A stretch of 40,366 bases of DNA from Clostridium sp. CAG:440 (GTDB lineage: Bacteria; Bacillota; Clostridia; TANB77; CAG-508). The notes below the pieces were generated by a model. It made no database searches and was not told the origin of the DNA. It was given only the letters and a program-made list of their open reading frames with translations. The stretch spans positions 26,565 through 66,930 of the forward strand of contig FR898631.1 of NCBI GenBank assembly GCA_000437215.1, read 5' to 3'. Of the stretch, positions 24,229-34,168 are shown piece by piece; within the stretch, counting starts at the first letter, position 1; each line of letters opens with the position of its first letter. A program made the position numbers and the translations under genes.

Positions 24229-26214
24229 ATGGAAGATAAAAATCAACCAAACGAAAATGTGGAAAACAAGCCACAAGAACAAGAAGTGCCAGTAAAAGAA
24301 GAAAAGGTAGAAGAAACAAAAAAAGAAAATAAGCAAGAAGAAGTAAAAGAAAACAAAACAGAAAGTGTAGAAAAGCCTGCAAAAAAAGAAGAAGTAGCTA
24401 ATGAAAAAGTAGATGCTAAATTTAACAAAAGTGCAGAACAACCAAAAGCTACTAAAAAGAAAAGTAAAGGTAAAAAAGTGGCAATAATAGTAACATTAAT
24501 ATTAATTATAGCAATAGCTGCAGCTGCTGTATATTATTTTATGTTCTATTCAAAACCAGAAGAAATTTACAAAAGAACAATTCAAAGTGGAATTGATTCA
24601 TTTGTAAATAATGAAGAAAAAAACAAAGATTATAAAACATTAAAGGCTGGATTAAAAGTAGATTTTGACGTTGACTTAAAAGACAATTCTATAATTGATA
24701 AAAAAGTATTAGATTTAATTAATAAAACAGATGTAGGACTAGAAGTTCAAACAGACAAAGAAGCAAAACAATTAGTTGTAGACTTACAATCAAATTATGA
24801 TAAAAAAGCATTATTAAATGGAAAAGTATTTGTAAATTCAGATGATGAAGAAACCTATGTTTATGCCAAAGATTATTTAGATAAATATATAGAAGTACCA
24901 ATGGAAGACGAAGTTTATGAATCATTAAATCAATTATTTGAAGCACAAAACAAAGCTGTAGATGTAAAAACTCCAATGTCAATATTAAAAAATGAATTAG
25001 TTGCAATGATTAAACCAGAATATTGTTCAAGTAGTAAAGAAGATATAACAGTTAATGGACAAAATGTAAGTGCAACAAAAAATACAATAAAATTAAATGC
25101 AAACCAATTTAAAACAGAAATTACAACACTTGTTAATAACTTAAAATCTAATCAAAACTTTATAAATAGTTTTGAAGAAAAAGAAACAATAACACAAGCT
25201 TTAGAAGACATATTAGACGAATTAGATGATATAGATTTAAGCGATGAAGATGCAACTATAGAATTTAATTTATATACACAAGGATTTATGCATGATGTTG
25301 TAAAATGTTCTGTAACAGTAAATGCTAGTTATCAAGCTGTAACATTAGGTGTTACAAAAAATGCAGAAAATAATTACGAAATAGAAGCATTATTAAATAA
25401 TGCAAAAATAGTATCTGGTAAAATAAATATAGAAGAAAAAAATGAAAATGAAGGAAAACTTACATTTGAATTAAATATAGACAGTGTTGGAAAATTTGCT
25501 ATGAATTTAGAATATAGCCAAAAATTTAATGAAGAAATTGAAAAAGCAGATACAAAAAATAGTGTGGAAGCAGAAGATTTATCATCAGCAGATCAAAAGA
25601 AATTAATGAATAATTTCCAAAAATCACAATTATATAAATTAGTACAATCATATTCAAATTCTTTATTAACATCATCTATAAAACCAAGTACATCAAGCAG
25701 TAATTCAATATTATCAAATGCTACTTCATCAAGCAGTATATTAAATAATAAAACAACAAAAGAAGATGATATAAAAGATAATGAAATTTTAACATATGAT
25801 AGTAAAAATAAAATAACATATAATATTCCAACAGGATATACTGTTAGAAAAACTTCAGATAATTATAAAACACTAGAAAAAGGAAATGCTTCAATTAGAA
25901 TTTCATCTAAAATATCAAACAAAGATGCTTACTATACATCACTTAAAGCAAATAAAGACTCTTTAGAAAAAGGGGATCTTTATAAAGATGTTACTTTAAC
26001 TGAAATGGCTAAAACAACAATAAATGGAATAGATTTTTATTCTGCTACATTATCATATAAATATGGAAGTTCTATGACAGAACGTTCTACAACATATGTA
26101 TGGACAGAAGTATCTGAAAAATATGTTCTTGACTTTGAATTAAGACAAACAGGTGAAATAACAGATGACGAGTTAAATCAAGTTTTAACAATTAAAGTTG
26201 AAGATGTTAAATAA
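24229..26214 (+). CDS. Membrane-anchored extracellular protein of unknown function
   Basis: A 661-residue protein. Residues 1-80 are a cytoplasmic, Lys/Glu-rich low-complexity segment (repeats like KEEKVEETKKENKQEE). One membrane helix follows (KVAIIVTLILIIAIAAAAVYYFMFY, about 83-107), so the rest is outside. The extracellular part has a large alpha/beta region (about 110-470) with spaced VDLQSNYDKKALLNGKVFV-type strands, a Ser/Thr/Asn linker (about 483-507), and a separate C-terminal domain of about 140 residues starting ILTYDSKNKITYNIPTGYTV. No family was recognised with confidence; the layout is that of Clostridia lipoprotein-like or envelope-stress proteins. It stands alone, with its own promoter and terminator. 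The start follows GAAAGGGG. Confidence 0.65.
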   Translation: MEDKNQPNENVENKPQEQEVPVKEEKVEETKKENKQEEVKENKTESVEKPAKKEEVANEKVDAKFNKSAEQPKATKKKSKGKKVAIIVTLILIIAIAAAAVYYFMFYSKPEEIYKRTIQSGIDSFVNNEEKNKDYKTLKAGLKVDFDVDLKDNSIIDKKVLDLINKTDVGLEVQTDKEAKQLVVDLQSNYDKKALLNGKVFVNSDDEETYVYAKDYLDKYIEVPMEDEVYESLNQLFEAQNKAVDVKTPMSILKNELVAMIKPEYCSSSKEDITVNGQNVSATKNTIKLNANQFKTEITTLVNNLKSNQNFINSFEEKETITQALEDILDELDDIDLSDEDATIEFNLYTQGFMHDVVKCSVTVNASYQAVTLGVTKNAENNYEIEALLNNAKIVSGKINIEEKNENEGKLTFELNIDSVGKFAMNLEYSQKFNEEIEKADTKNSVEAEDLSSADQKKLMNNFQKSQLYKLVQSYSNSLLTSSIKPSTSSSNSILSNATSSSSILNNKTTKEDDIKDNEILTYDSKNKITYNIPTGYTVRKTSDNYKTLEKGNASIRISSKISNKDAYYTSLKANKDSLEKGDLYKDVTLTEMAKTTINGIDFYSATLSYKYGSSMTERSTTYVWTEVSEKYVLDFELRQTGEITDDELNQVLTIKVEDVK

Positions 26215-26227
26215 AAAATAAAAAAAT

Positions 26228-26266
26228 AAATTCAATTTATAAAAAGTAAATTGAATTTATTTTTTT
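26228..26266 (+). terminator. Terminator after the gene at 24229
   Basis: AAATTCAATTTA / TAAATTGAATTT perfect 12-bp stem followed by a T-run. Confidence 0.85.
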
Positions 26267-26289
26267 GGGAAAAATTTAGATTTTGATAT

Positions 26290-26318
26290 TTGACTTTTTT
26301 TATTTTATGTGATAAAAT
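26290..26318 (+). promoter_or_regulatory. Promoter of the MATE-kinase gene
   Basis: TTGACT (26290-26295), 17-base spacer, TAAAAT (26313-26318), 37 bases before the ATG. Confidence 0.7.
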
Positions 26319-26355
26319 TCTCCTTTGAGTTCAAAAAGAAAAAAGGAGGAAAATT

Positions 26356-28359
26356 ATGGAAAAAGAAGAAAATATATTAGGAACTGAGAAAATATCAAAG
26401 TTAATTAAAAGATTTTCCATTCCCTGTATAATATCATTATTGGTAAATTCACTTTATAATATTGTAGACCAGATATTTATAGGTTGGGGAGTTGGATATT
26501 TAGGAAATGGAGCAACAAATGTAGTATTTCCTCTTACAATGGTATGCCTTGCATTTGCTTTAATGTTTGGAGATGGAGCTTCTGCATATTTAAGTTTAAA
26601 ACTTGGTGAAAAGAAAAAAGAAGAAGCAAGTAAAGGTGTGGCAAACGGAATATTAATTTCTATAATAATTTCTGTATTATTGTGTGTAGGAATCTTAATA
26701 TTTTTGCCACAATTATTAAATGTTTTTGGATGTACAGAAAATTTAGAAAAATATGCAGTACCTTATGGTGGAATAATTGCAATAGGTTTACCTTTTATGA
26801 TGATTGGGACAACATTAAACTCTATTATAAGAGCAGATGGAAATCCAAAATATGCAATGATTTCAATGGTAAGTGGTGCAATTTTAAATACTATATTAGA
26901 TCCTATATTTATATTTGTATTTAATATGGGAGTAGAGGGTGCAGCAATTGCAACTGTTATAAGTCAATTTGTTACATTTTTAATAAATATTTTATATATT
27001 AAAAGATTTAAGTCTGTTATAATAAAAAAAGAAACATTTAAACTAAATTTTAATGTTATAAAAAAAGTTTCTAGTTTAGGAGTTAGTAGTTTTATAACAC
27101 AAATGAGCATTGTATTAGTAATTGCTTGTGAAAACAATGTGCTTGGAAAATATGGAAGTGACTCAAAATATGGGGCAGAAATACCAATTACTGTACTTGG
27201 AATTGTAATGAAAATAAGTCAAATATTAAATAGTATTATTATAGGAATAGCAGCGGGTGCTCAGCCAATAATAGGTTACAATTATGGTGCGGGAAAAACA
27301 AAAAGAGTAAAAGAAACTCTAAAATATGTATTGTTAACAAGTTTAGGAATAAGTACAATTGCATTTATTCTATTCCAAACTATACCAGATAAATTAATAT
27401 CTATATTTGGTACAGGTGATGAAAATTATATGGAATTTGCTTGTCTTGGATTTAGAATTTATTTAATGCTTGTTATTTGTAATGGAATACAAATTCCATC
27501 TGGAATATTTTTTCAAGCAATTGGAAAAAGTATTAAAAGTGCAATATTGTCATTATCTAGACAAATATTATTTTTAATACCAGCTATGATAATTTTAAGT
27601 AAAATGTTTGGAATTATTGGAGCTTTATGTGCTGGACCTGTGGCTGATGGACTTGCATTTGTAATAGCTGCAATATTGCTTATTTTAGAATATAAAAACT
27701 TAAATAAAGTAAATGTAGAAAGTACAAAACAAATAGATGAAATAATACAAAATGAAAATAACGAAGATCATGTAGTAATTACAATTGCAAGAGAATATGG
27801 CTCTGGAGGAAGATATATAGGAAAATTAGTTGCAAAAAAACTTGGAATTAAATTATATGACAAAAGTTTTGTAAATGAATTATCAAATATAACAGGCTTG
27901 TCAGAAGAATATATTGAAAATAATGAGCAAAAAATGGAAACATTATCTATGTTAAATAGTGGTTATTATTTTGGATTAAATAATGCAGATGAATTGTTTT
28001 TAAAAGAATCAGAATTAATAAAAGATGTTGCAAAAAAAGAATCTTGTGTTATTGTTGGAAGATGTGCAAATTTTGTTTTAAAAGATAGAAAAGATATAAC
28101 AACAGTGTTTATATATAGCAATATGGAAGATAAAATAAAAAGAGCAACTACATTTTATGGACTAAATAAAGAAAATGCTAAAAAAGAAATAAAAAGAATT
28201 GATAAGTTAAGAGCTAATCATTATAAATATTATACAAATAATAACTGGAATGATTGTTCAAACTATGATATATGTATTAATAGTGATACATTTGGTGTAG
28301 AAGAAACAGCAGAACTTATATGTAAAATGGTAAGTAAAAAAGAAACAAAAGAAGTTTAA
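26356..28359 (+). CDS. MATE-family efflux transporter fused to a cytidylate-kinase-like domain
   Basis: A 667-residue two-part protein. Residues 1 to about 455 are a MATE/MOP-type exporter with twelve membrane segments: KRFSIPCIISLLVNSLYNIVDQIFIGWGVG at the start, IRADGNPKYAM, IGIAAGAQPIIGYNYGAGKTKRVKETL in the second half. Then comes a polar linker and, from about residue 471, a cytoplasmic kinase-like domain of the Cytidylate_kin2 type: VVITIAREYGSGGRYIGKLVAKKLGIKLYDKSFVNEL, with a glycine-rich phosphate-binding loop, and later CVIVGRCANFVLKDRKD and FIYSNMEDKIKRA. The substrate of either half is unknown. The frame is continuous across the join, so this is a real fusion. AAAAGGAGGA precedes the start. 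The next gene follows after 12 bases. Confidence 0.88.
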   Translation: MEKEENILGTEKISKLIKRFSIPCIISLLVNSLYNIVDQIFIGWGVGYLGNGATNVVFPLTMVCLAFALMFGDGASAYLSLKLGEKKKEEASKGVANGILISIIISVLLCVGILIFLPQLLNVFGCTENLEKYAVPYGGIIAIGLPFMMIGTTLNSIIRADGNPKYAMISMVSGAILNTILDPIFIFVFNMGVEGAAIATVISQFVTFLINILYIKRFKSVIIKKETFKLNFNVIKKVSSLGVSSFITQMSIVLVIACENNVLGKYGSDSKYGAEIPITVLGIVMKISQILNSIIIGIAAGAQPIIGYNYGAGKTKRVKETLKYVLLTSLGISTIAFILFQTIPDKLISIFGTGDENYMEFACLGFRIYLMLVICNGIQIPSGIFFQAIGKSIKSAILSLSRQILFLIPAMIILSKMFGIIGALCAGPVADGLAFVIAAILLILEYKNLNKVNVESTKQIDEIIQNENNEDHVVITIAREYGSGGRYIGKLVAKKLGIKLYDKSFVNELSNITGLSEEYIENNEQKMETLSMLNSGYYFGLNNADELFLKESELIKDVAKKESCVIVGRCANFVLKDRKDITTVFIYSNMEDKIKRATTFYGLNKENAKKEIKRIDKLRANHYKYYTNNNWNDCSNYDICINSDTFGVEETAELICKMVSKKETKEV

Positions 28360-28371
28360 GGAGAATATAGT

Positions 28372-29073
28372 ATGTTAGAAACAATAAAATTATATATATT
28401 AATTTTCTTTATATATGGAATTGCTGGTTGGGTAATGGAATCAACCATGATTTCGATAAAAAATAAAAAATTTGTAAACAGAGGATTTCTTATAGGACCA
28501 ATATGCCCAATATATGGTTATGGAGTAGTATTTGTTAGTTTGTTTCTAAAAAAATACCAAGATGATATAATTGCTACATTTGTTATGTCAATAATTATAT
28601 GTGGAGTTTTAGAATATTTTACAAGTTATTTTATGGAAAAATTTTTTCACGCTAGATGGTGGGATTATAGTAAAAAGAAATTTAACATAAATGGTAGAAT
28701 ATGTTTGGAAAATTTATTTTTATTTGGAATAGCAAGTATTTTAATAATTTACATTATAAATCCATTTTTAACAAGTAAAATAAATAATATTCCATCAAAT
28801 ATTCAAGATATAATTATAATATGCTTACTTATGATTCATATAGTAGACAATATTGTTTCATATAAAATAATATTAAATTTAAAACAGGTTTCTAATGAAA
28901 TAAAAGATAATACTATAGAAATTTCAGAAAAGGTAAGAAATATTATTCATAATAAATCCAAATTTCACAGAAGACTTGTTGATGCATTCCCAAATATTAA
29001 AGAAAAAGTACAATATACAAAATGGAATATTAAAGACAAGATTGAAAAAATTAGAAAAAATAAAGAAGATTGA
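28372..29073 (+). CDS. Putative ABC-transporter type IV (CmpB-like) membrane protein
   Basis: A 233-residue integral membrane protein of the PF06541-type family, called putative ABC-transporter type IV, whose function is not established. Visible are the family start FFIYGIAGWVMESTMISIKNKKFVNRGFLIGPICPIYGYG, several hydrophobic helices, and FHARWWDYSKKKFNINGRICLENLFLFG, the WWDYS...NGRICL hallmark. A charged C-terminal tail lies in the cytoplasm. It follows the MATE-kinase gene by 12 bases with AAGGAGAA before the start, so they form an operon. The tail overlaps the terminator hairpin. TGA is used as its stop, showing that TGA is a normal stop in this organism. Confidence 0.82.
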   Translation: MLETIKLYILIFFIYGIAGWVMESTMISIKNKKFVNRGFLIGPICPIYGYGVVFVSLFLKKYQDDIIATFVMSIIICGVLEYFTSYFMEKFFHARWWDYSKKKFNINGRICLENLFLFGIASILIIYIINPFLTSKINNIPSNIQDIIIICLLMIHIVDNIVSYKIILNLKQVSNEIKDNTIEISEKVRNIIHNKSKFHRRLVDAFPNIKEKVQYTKWNIKDKIEKIRKNKED

Positions 29074-29092
29074 AAAATCTTTTTTATTTTTT
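29063..29092 (+). terminator. Terminator of the MATE-CmpB operon
   Basis: AAGATT-GAAA-AATCTT hairpin with a long T-run; its ascending arm is within the last codons of the upstream gene. Confidence 0.8.
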
Positions 29093-29131
29093 TAGAAATG
29101 TGAAATGTTTGTGAATATATGTATAATAATG

Positions 29132-29161
29132 TTGACAAATTGCAAAAAAAAATGATAAAAA
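29132..29161 (+). promoter_or_regulatory. Possible promoter of the ABC exporter genes
   Basis: Perfect TTGACA (29132-29137), 18-base spacer, TAAAAA (29156-29161), 24 bases before the ATG at 29186. The -10 is weak. Confidence 0.45.
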
Positions 29162-29185
29162 TACATACAAGGAGGAAAAAGAAAA

Positions 29186-30949
29186 ATGTTAAAACTATTA
29201 AAAAATGCAACAAAAAAACAATGGCTATTAGCATTAGTTTGTTTATTTTTAGTTATTACACAAGTATGGCTTGAACTTAAAATGCCAGATTATATGTCTG
29301 AAATAACACAGCTGGTTCAAAAAGAAGGAAGCAAAATGGAAGACATTCTTATAAATGGTGGTTATATGCTTGCTTGTGCATTTGGAAGTTTGGTTGCAGC
29401 AATAATTACAGGGTATATAACATCAAAAATATCTTCTGTATTTTCAATGAATATAAGAAAAAAAATATTTGAAAAAGTAGAAAATTTGTCAATGCATGAA
29501 GTAAAAGGATTTTCTACAAGTAGCTTAATTACAAGAACAACAAATGATGTAACACAAATAGAAATGTTAATTGCAATGGGGTTGCAATTATTAATAAAAG
29601 CACCAATAACTGCAATATGGGCTGTAACAAAAATATTAAATAAAAGTTGGCAATGGAGTGCAATTACTGGAGCAGCAGTTGTAATGTTATTAGCAGTTAT
29701 AATAGTACTTATGGTTATAGTACTTCCAAGATTTAAAAAGGTTCAAAAATTAATTGATAAATTAAATGGAGTTACAAGGGAAAACTTAACAGGAATTAGG
29801 GTTGTAAGAGCATTTAATGCAGAAAAATATCAAGAAGATAAATTTGAACAAGCAAATAATAATTTAACAAAACAACAATTATTTAACCAAAGAGCATTTG
29901 CTATAATGCAACCTGTAATGTATATGGTAATGCATATGGTTACACTTGGAATATATTTTGTTGGAGCATATTTAATAAATGAAGCTGCAATGGCTGATAA
30001 AATAGTTTTATTCGGAGATATGGTTGTATTTAGTTCATATGCCCTTCAAGTAATAATGTCTTTTTTAATGCTTGCAATGATATTTATGATGCTTCCAAGA
30101 GCACAAGTATCTGCAAATCGTATTAATGAAGTATTAGAAACACAATCAAGTATAAAAGATGGAAATATAACAAAAAACAGTAAAGATGAAAAAGGAACTG
30201 TAGAATTTAAAAATGTATGTTTTAAATATCCAGATGCAGATGAATATTTACTACAAAACATTTCCTTTAAAGCAAATAAAGGTGATACAGTAGCATTTAT
30301 TGGATCAACAGGAAGTGGAAAATCTACATTAATAAATTTAGTTCCAAGATTTTATGATGCAACAGAAGGAGAAGTATTGGTTGATGGAGTAAATGTAAAA
30401 GACTATTCTTTAGAATATTTACACAATAAATTAGGATATGTACCACAAAAAGCTGTAATGTTTAATGGCACAGTAACTTCAAATATTGAGTATGGAGATA
30501 ATGGAAAACAAAAACCAACTATAGAACAAGTAAAAAAAGCAATTGAAGTTGCACAAGGCACAGAGTTTGTAGAAAAAATGGATAATTCTTACAATGCTCA
30601 TATTGCACAAGGAGGTACAAATATATCTGGAGGGCAAAAACAAAGATTAGCAATAGCAAGAGCAGTAGCAAGGGATCCAGAAATATATATATTTGATGAT
30701 AGTTTTTCAGCATTGGATTATAAAACAGATAGTGTTTTAAGAAAAGAACTAAAAAATTATACAAAAGATGCAACAAGTTTAATTGTTGCACAAAGAATTG
30801 GAACAATTATGAATGCAGACAAAATTATTGTATTAGATGATGGAAAATGTGTAGGTCAAGGAACACATAAAGAGTTATTAAAAAATTGCGAAGTATATAA
30901 GCAAATAGCTCTATCTCAATTGTCAAAGGAGGAATTAGAAAATGGCTAG
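29186..30949 (+). CDS. Heterodimeric ABC exporter, subunit 1 (degenerate ATPase half)
   Basis: A 587-residue half-transporter of the multidrug/lipid exporter type. An N-terminal six-helix domain (to about residue 320) is followed by a nucleotide-binding domain with Walker A GSTGSGKST (about 372-380), signature ISGGQKQR (about 478-485) and Walker B IYIFDDSFSALD, in which the catalytic Glu is Asp. The switch His is Gln (VAQRIGTI). These changes mark the non-catalytic ATP site of BmrC/TM287-type heterodimers. Its last bases overlap the start of the next gene by eight, so both halves are made together. The start follows AAGGAGGAAAA. Substrate unknown. Confidence 0.9.
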   Translation: MLKLLKNATKKQWLLALVCLFLVITQVWLELKMPDYMSEITQLVQKEGSKMEDILINGGYMLACAFGSLVAAIITGYITSKISSVFSMNIRKKIFEKVENLSMHEVKGFSTSSLITRTTNDVTQIEMLIAMGLQLLIKAPITAIWAVTKILNKSWQWSAITGAAVVMLLAVIIVLMVIVLPRFKKVQKLIDKLNGVTRENLTGIRVVRAFNAEKYQEDKFEQANNNLTKQQLFNQRAFAIMQPVMYMVMHMVTLGIYFVGAYLINEAAMADKIVLFGDMVVFSSYALQVIMSFLMLAMIFMMLPRAQVSANRINEVLETQSSIKDGNITKNSKDEKGTVEFKNVCFKYPDADEYLLQNISFKANKGDTVAFIGSTGSGKSTLINLVPRFYDATEGEVLVDGVNVKDYSLEYLHNKLGYVPQKAVMFNGTVTSNIEYGDNGKQKPTIEQVKKAIEVAQGTEFVEKMDNSYNAHIAQGGTNISGGQKQRLAIARAVARDPEIYIFDDSFSALDYKTDSVLRKELKNYTKDATSLIVAQRIGTIMNADKIIVLDDGKCVGQGTHKELLKNCEVYKQIALSQLSKEELENG

Positions 30950-32780
30950 TAATGAAACAAAAAATCCTCGTAGAGCTCAAATGAGAGGGCCAGGAGGCCC
31001 TGGAGGAGCAATGACAGGAGAAAAAGCAAAAGATTTTAAACAAGCAGTAAAAAGACTACTAAAAGAATTAAAAGGTTATAAGGTTTTAATAATAATCTCT
31101 TTAATTTTAGCAATTGCAGGTGCAGTACTTTCAATATCTGCGCCAAACAAATTATCTGAATTAACAGATGAAATTCAAAAAGGTCTTATAATTCAAGCAA
31201 TGGATCTTGACAAAATAAAAGCAATAGCAATATTTTTAGTTATGCTATATTCAGCAAGTGCAATATTTACATTTATACAAGGAATTTGCATGACAAATGT
31301 TGCAAACTATTTTGCAAGAAGCTTAAGAGGTAGAATATCAGATAAAATAAATAAATTACCACTTAGTTATTTTGACAAGCATCAAGCAGGGGACACATTA
31401 TCAAGGGTAACTAATGATGTTGATACAATTGCCCAAACAATGAACCAATCTTTGGGAAGCTTAGTAAGTAATATAACTTTATTTTTAGGCTCAATAATAA
31501 TGATGTTTTACACAAATTGGATAATGGCTTTAACTGCAATATTGTCAAGCTTATTAGGGTTTATGGGAATGTTTGCAATACTTGGAAAATCACAAAAATA
31601 TTTTGTTGCAAAACAAACTGAACTTGGTAATTTAAATAGTCATATAGAAGAAATATATTCAGGACTAAATGTTGTAAAAGCATATAATGGAAAAAGGGAG
31701 TCAGATATCGAATTTGATAAATTAAACAATAAAGTATGTGAAGCAAACCAAAAAAGTCAATTCTTATCAGGAATAATGCAACCAATGATGGGATTTATAG
31801 GAAATTTTGGTTATGTTGCAGTATGTATAGTAGGTGCATTACTTACAATGAATAATGTAATTTCATTTGGTGTAATAATTGCATTTATAACATATGTTAG
31901 ATTATTTACAAATCCTCTAGCACAAATAGCACAAAGTATGACATCTCTTCAATCAACAGCAGCTGCTAGTGAAAGAGTATTTGAATTTGTTGATGAAAAA
32001 GAAATGCCATCTCAAAACCAAATAACTAAAAAATTAGAAAAAGAAAATGTAAAAGGAAAAATTGAGTTCCAAAATGTAGTATTTCAATATGATGATAATG
32101 ATAAACCTACAATTAAAAACTTTACAGCTGTTGCAAATCCAGGACAAAAAATAGCAATAGTAGGTCCTACAGGAGCTGGAAAAACAACAATGGTAAATTT
32201 ACTTATGAAGTTTTATGATATTAATTCTGGTGACATAAAAATTGATGGAGTTTCTACAAAAGAACTAACAAGGGAAAATATACATGATTTATTTACAATG
32301 GTACTTCAAGATACATGGCTATTTGAGGGAACTGTTAAGGAAAATATAATTTACAACCAAGAAAATGTAAGTGATGAAAGAGTAAAAGAAGTATGTAAAG
32401 AAGTAGGTTTAGACCATTTTATTAGAACATTACCTAAAGGCTATGACTCTATTTTAGGAGAAAATGATGGTATTTCAGCAGGACAAAGACAATTACTTAC
32501 AATTGCAAGAGGAATGATTCAAGATTCACCATTTTTAATACTAGATGAGGCTACTTCAAATGTTGATACAAGAACAGAAGAACTTGTTCAAATTGCTATG
32601 GACAAATTAACAGAAGGAAGAACATCATTTATAATTGCACATAGACTTTCTACAATAAAAAATGCAGACCTTATTTTAGTTATGAAAGAAGGAAATATAA
32701 TAGAACAAGGAAATCATGAAGAATTAATGGAAAAACAAGGTGCATATGCAGAACTTTATAATTCTCAATTTGAGTTATAA
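30942..32780 (+). CDS. Heterodimeric ABC exporter, subunit 2 (catalytic half)
   Basis: A 612-residue half-transporter with a Gly/Pro-rich N-terminal extension (RGPGGPGGAMTGE), six membrane helices and a nucleotide-binding domain with Walker A GPTGAGKTT (about 408-416), a canonical Walker B FLILDEATSNVD with catalytic Glu, and His switch IAHRLSTI. Its signature is altered to ISAGQRQ. In the heterodimer this altered signature would face the degenerate Walker site of subunit 1, while the catalytic site pairs this Walker B with subunit 1's intact ISGGQ. That is the known arrangement in BmrCD and TM287/288. The end overlaps the convergent spoVB-like gene by 16 bases, and no terminator separates them. 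Confidence 0.9.
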   Translation: MASNETKNPRRAQMRGPGGPGGAMTGEKAKDFKQAVKRLLKELKGYKVLIIISLILAIAGAVLSISAPNKLSELTDEIQKGLIIQAMDLDKIKAIAIFLVMLYSASAIFTFIQGICMTNVANYFARSLRGRISDKINKLPLSYFDKHQAGDTLSRVTNDVDTIAQTMNQSLGSLVSNITLFLGSIIMMFYTNWIMALTAILSSLLGFMGMFAILGKSQKYFVAKQTELGNLNSHIEEIYSGLNVVKAYNGKRESDIEFDKLNNKVCEANQKSQFLSGIMQPMMGFIGNFGYVAVCIVGALLTMNNVISFGVIIAFITYVRLFTNPLAQIAQSMTSLQSTAAASERVFEFVDEKEMPSQNQITKKLEKENVKGKIEFQNVVFQYDDNDKPTIKNFTAVANPGQKIAIVGPTGAGKTTMVNLLMKFYDINSGDIKIDGVSTKELTRENIHDLFTMVLQDTWLFEGTVKENIIYNQENVSDERVKEVCKEVGLDHFIRTLPKGYDSILGENDGISAGQRQLLTIARGMIQDSPFLILDEATSNVDTRTEELVQIAMDKLTEGRTSFIIAHRLSTIKNADLILVMKEGNIIEQGNHEELMEKQGAYAELYNSQFEL

Positions 32781-34092
32781 TTAGTTTTAAATGCATTATA
32801 TAAAACAAAAGCACTTAAAACAAAATTTAGAACTTCACTTAAAAATATAGATACAACATAACCTGTAACTCCTAAAATAGGTACAAAAAAATAAATAAAA
32901 CATATACTTACAATTAAGTCAATAACATTAATAATCATTACAGGAACTTGTTTATCTAATCCTTTTAATATACTATCAATTACTATATCAATATACAAAA
33001 ATGAAATAACAAAAGATAATGTCTTTAAATATGTTGAAATAGAATCATTTTTATAAATTAATATAGATATATTTTTTGAAAACACAAAAAATAGTATATT
33101 AAAAAAAATACAAAAAAGTAATGTTAAGAGCAAAATAAATTTGGTAATTTGTTTTGCTCTTTTATAATCTTTTTTTGCAAAATAACGTGAAAATTCTGGA
33201 ATAAGCAAACTACTAAATGATTCTATAAAAACACTAGGCAAATATATTATAGGCATAACCATTCCTGTTATAATACCATATTTTGAAATAGCACTAGTAC
33301 AGTTAATTCCGCTTCTTTCAAGACTATATGGTATTAAAATTTGCTTTACTGTTGATAATCCAGAACGTATGTAAGATGCAAAAGCAACAGGAATAGAAAC
33401 TCTTAGAATTCTTTTTTTGGGAGATGGCAAAAAAGATCTGTTGCTAATGCTTTTTTTAAAATCAATTTTATATAATATGTAATTAAAAATAAATGACCCA
33501 ATTTCAGATATAACATCACCTAAAATAAGAGAATAGCAAACATAGTTTAAACCGATTTGGTAAATATAAACTTAACAAAAATGAGATAGCTATAATTTTA
33601 ATTAATTGTTCAAAAAACCTTCCGAATAGCATTTTTATAGACTTTTCTAATAGCCATAAAGTAGCCAGTAATTGCAGATGACATAGAAATAAAAGGAAGG
33701 GCAATACATATTAAATAAATAACAGATTTACTAATTAAATTGTGCAAGCAATATTTTACAGCAATATTAGCTCCTAAAAATAGTAGTAAACTTGCTAAAA
33801 TGCCTGTAACAAAACTTATAAAAATACATTTTGAGGTTATTTTTTTAATGCTTGTTTTATTTCCAATTGCAAGTTCTTCTGCTATTATTTTTGTAGATGC
33901 AATATTTATTCCAGAACATGCAAATGTTATAGCAAATAGATAAACTGACATTATAAGCTGAAAAACTCCAAGAGCCTCTTCACCAATTTTATTTGTTATA
34001 TATATGTTAAAAAACATTGCAATTAATCTAAGTAGTACTGATGAAAATACTAAAATGATTGTATTTATAAAAAATTTTTTTATTCTTTTCAA
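32765..34092 (-). CDS. SpoVB/MurJ-like polysaccharide flippase with two +1 frameshifts at CGG
   Basis: A membrane protein of the MOP superfamily, closest in look to SpoVB and other lipid-linked polysaccharide flippases (sporulation cortex or cell wall). Start MKRIKKFFINTIILVFSSVLLRLIAMFFNIYI is typical, and later RSGLSTVKQILIPYSLERSGIN matches SpoVB. The product is 441 residues only if two +1 shifts are made. After residue 156 the zero frame reads ATT CGG AAG and stops three codons later; skipping C gives NAIGRFFEQLIKI. After 23 more residues AAT CGG TTT leads to a stop eleven codons on; skipping C gives LPNGLNYVCYSLILGDV and an open frame to the natural stop at 32765. Both restored stretches fit the family, with Gly at each site. 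ATG at 34092 follows AAAGGTGAT. Convergent with the ABC genes. Confidence 0.87.
33551..33554 (-). other. Candidate +1 frameshift site CGGT (spoVB-like, second)
   Basis: Coding strand CCA AAT CGG TTT AAA; skipping the C at 33554 gives CCA AAT GGT TTA AAC, PNGLN, and joins the first shifted segment to the long C-terminal frame. The zero frame (in the register set by the first site) meets TGA after eleven further codons. Confidence 0.85.
33621..33624 (-). other. Candidate +1 frameshift site CGGA (spoVB-like, first)
   Basis: Coding strand GCT ATT CGG AAG GTT TTT TGA; skipping the C at 33624 gives GCT ATT GGA AGG TTT TTT GAA, AIGRFFE, the conserved helix-loop seen in SpoVB-type flippases. Confidence 0.85.
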
Positions 34093-34168
34093 ACTTTATC
34101 ACCTTTATAAAATATATGGAAAATTTTTATTCATATGTTTATAATTATTGTATTCCAATAAAAAATAA

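Noticed and set aside
24154..24441. Phe-rich minus-strand open frames opposite the start of the gene at 24229
   Set aside because: They mirror the Lys/Glu-rich coding repeats of the plus-strand gene and have no start signals.
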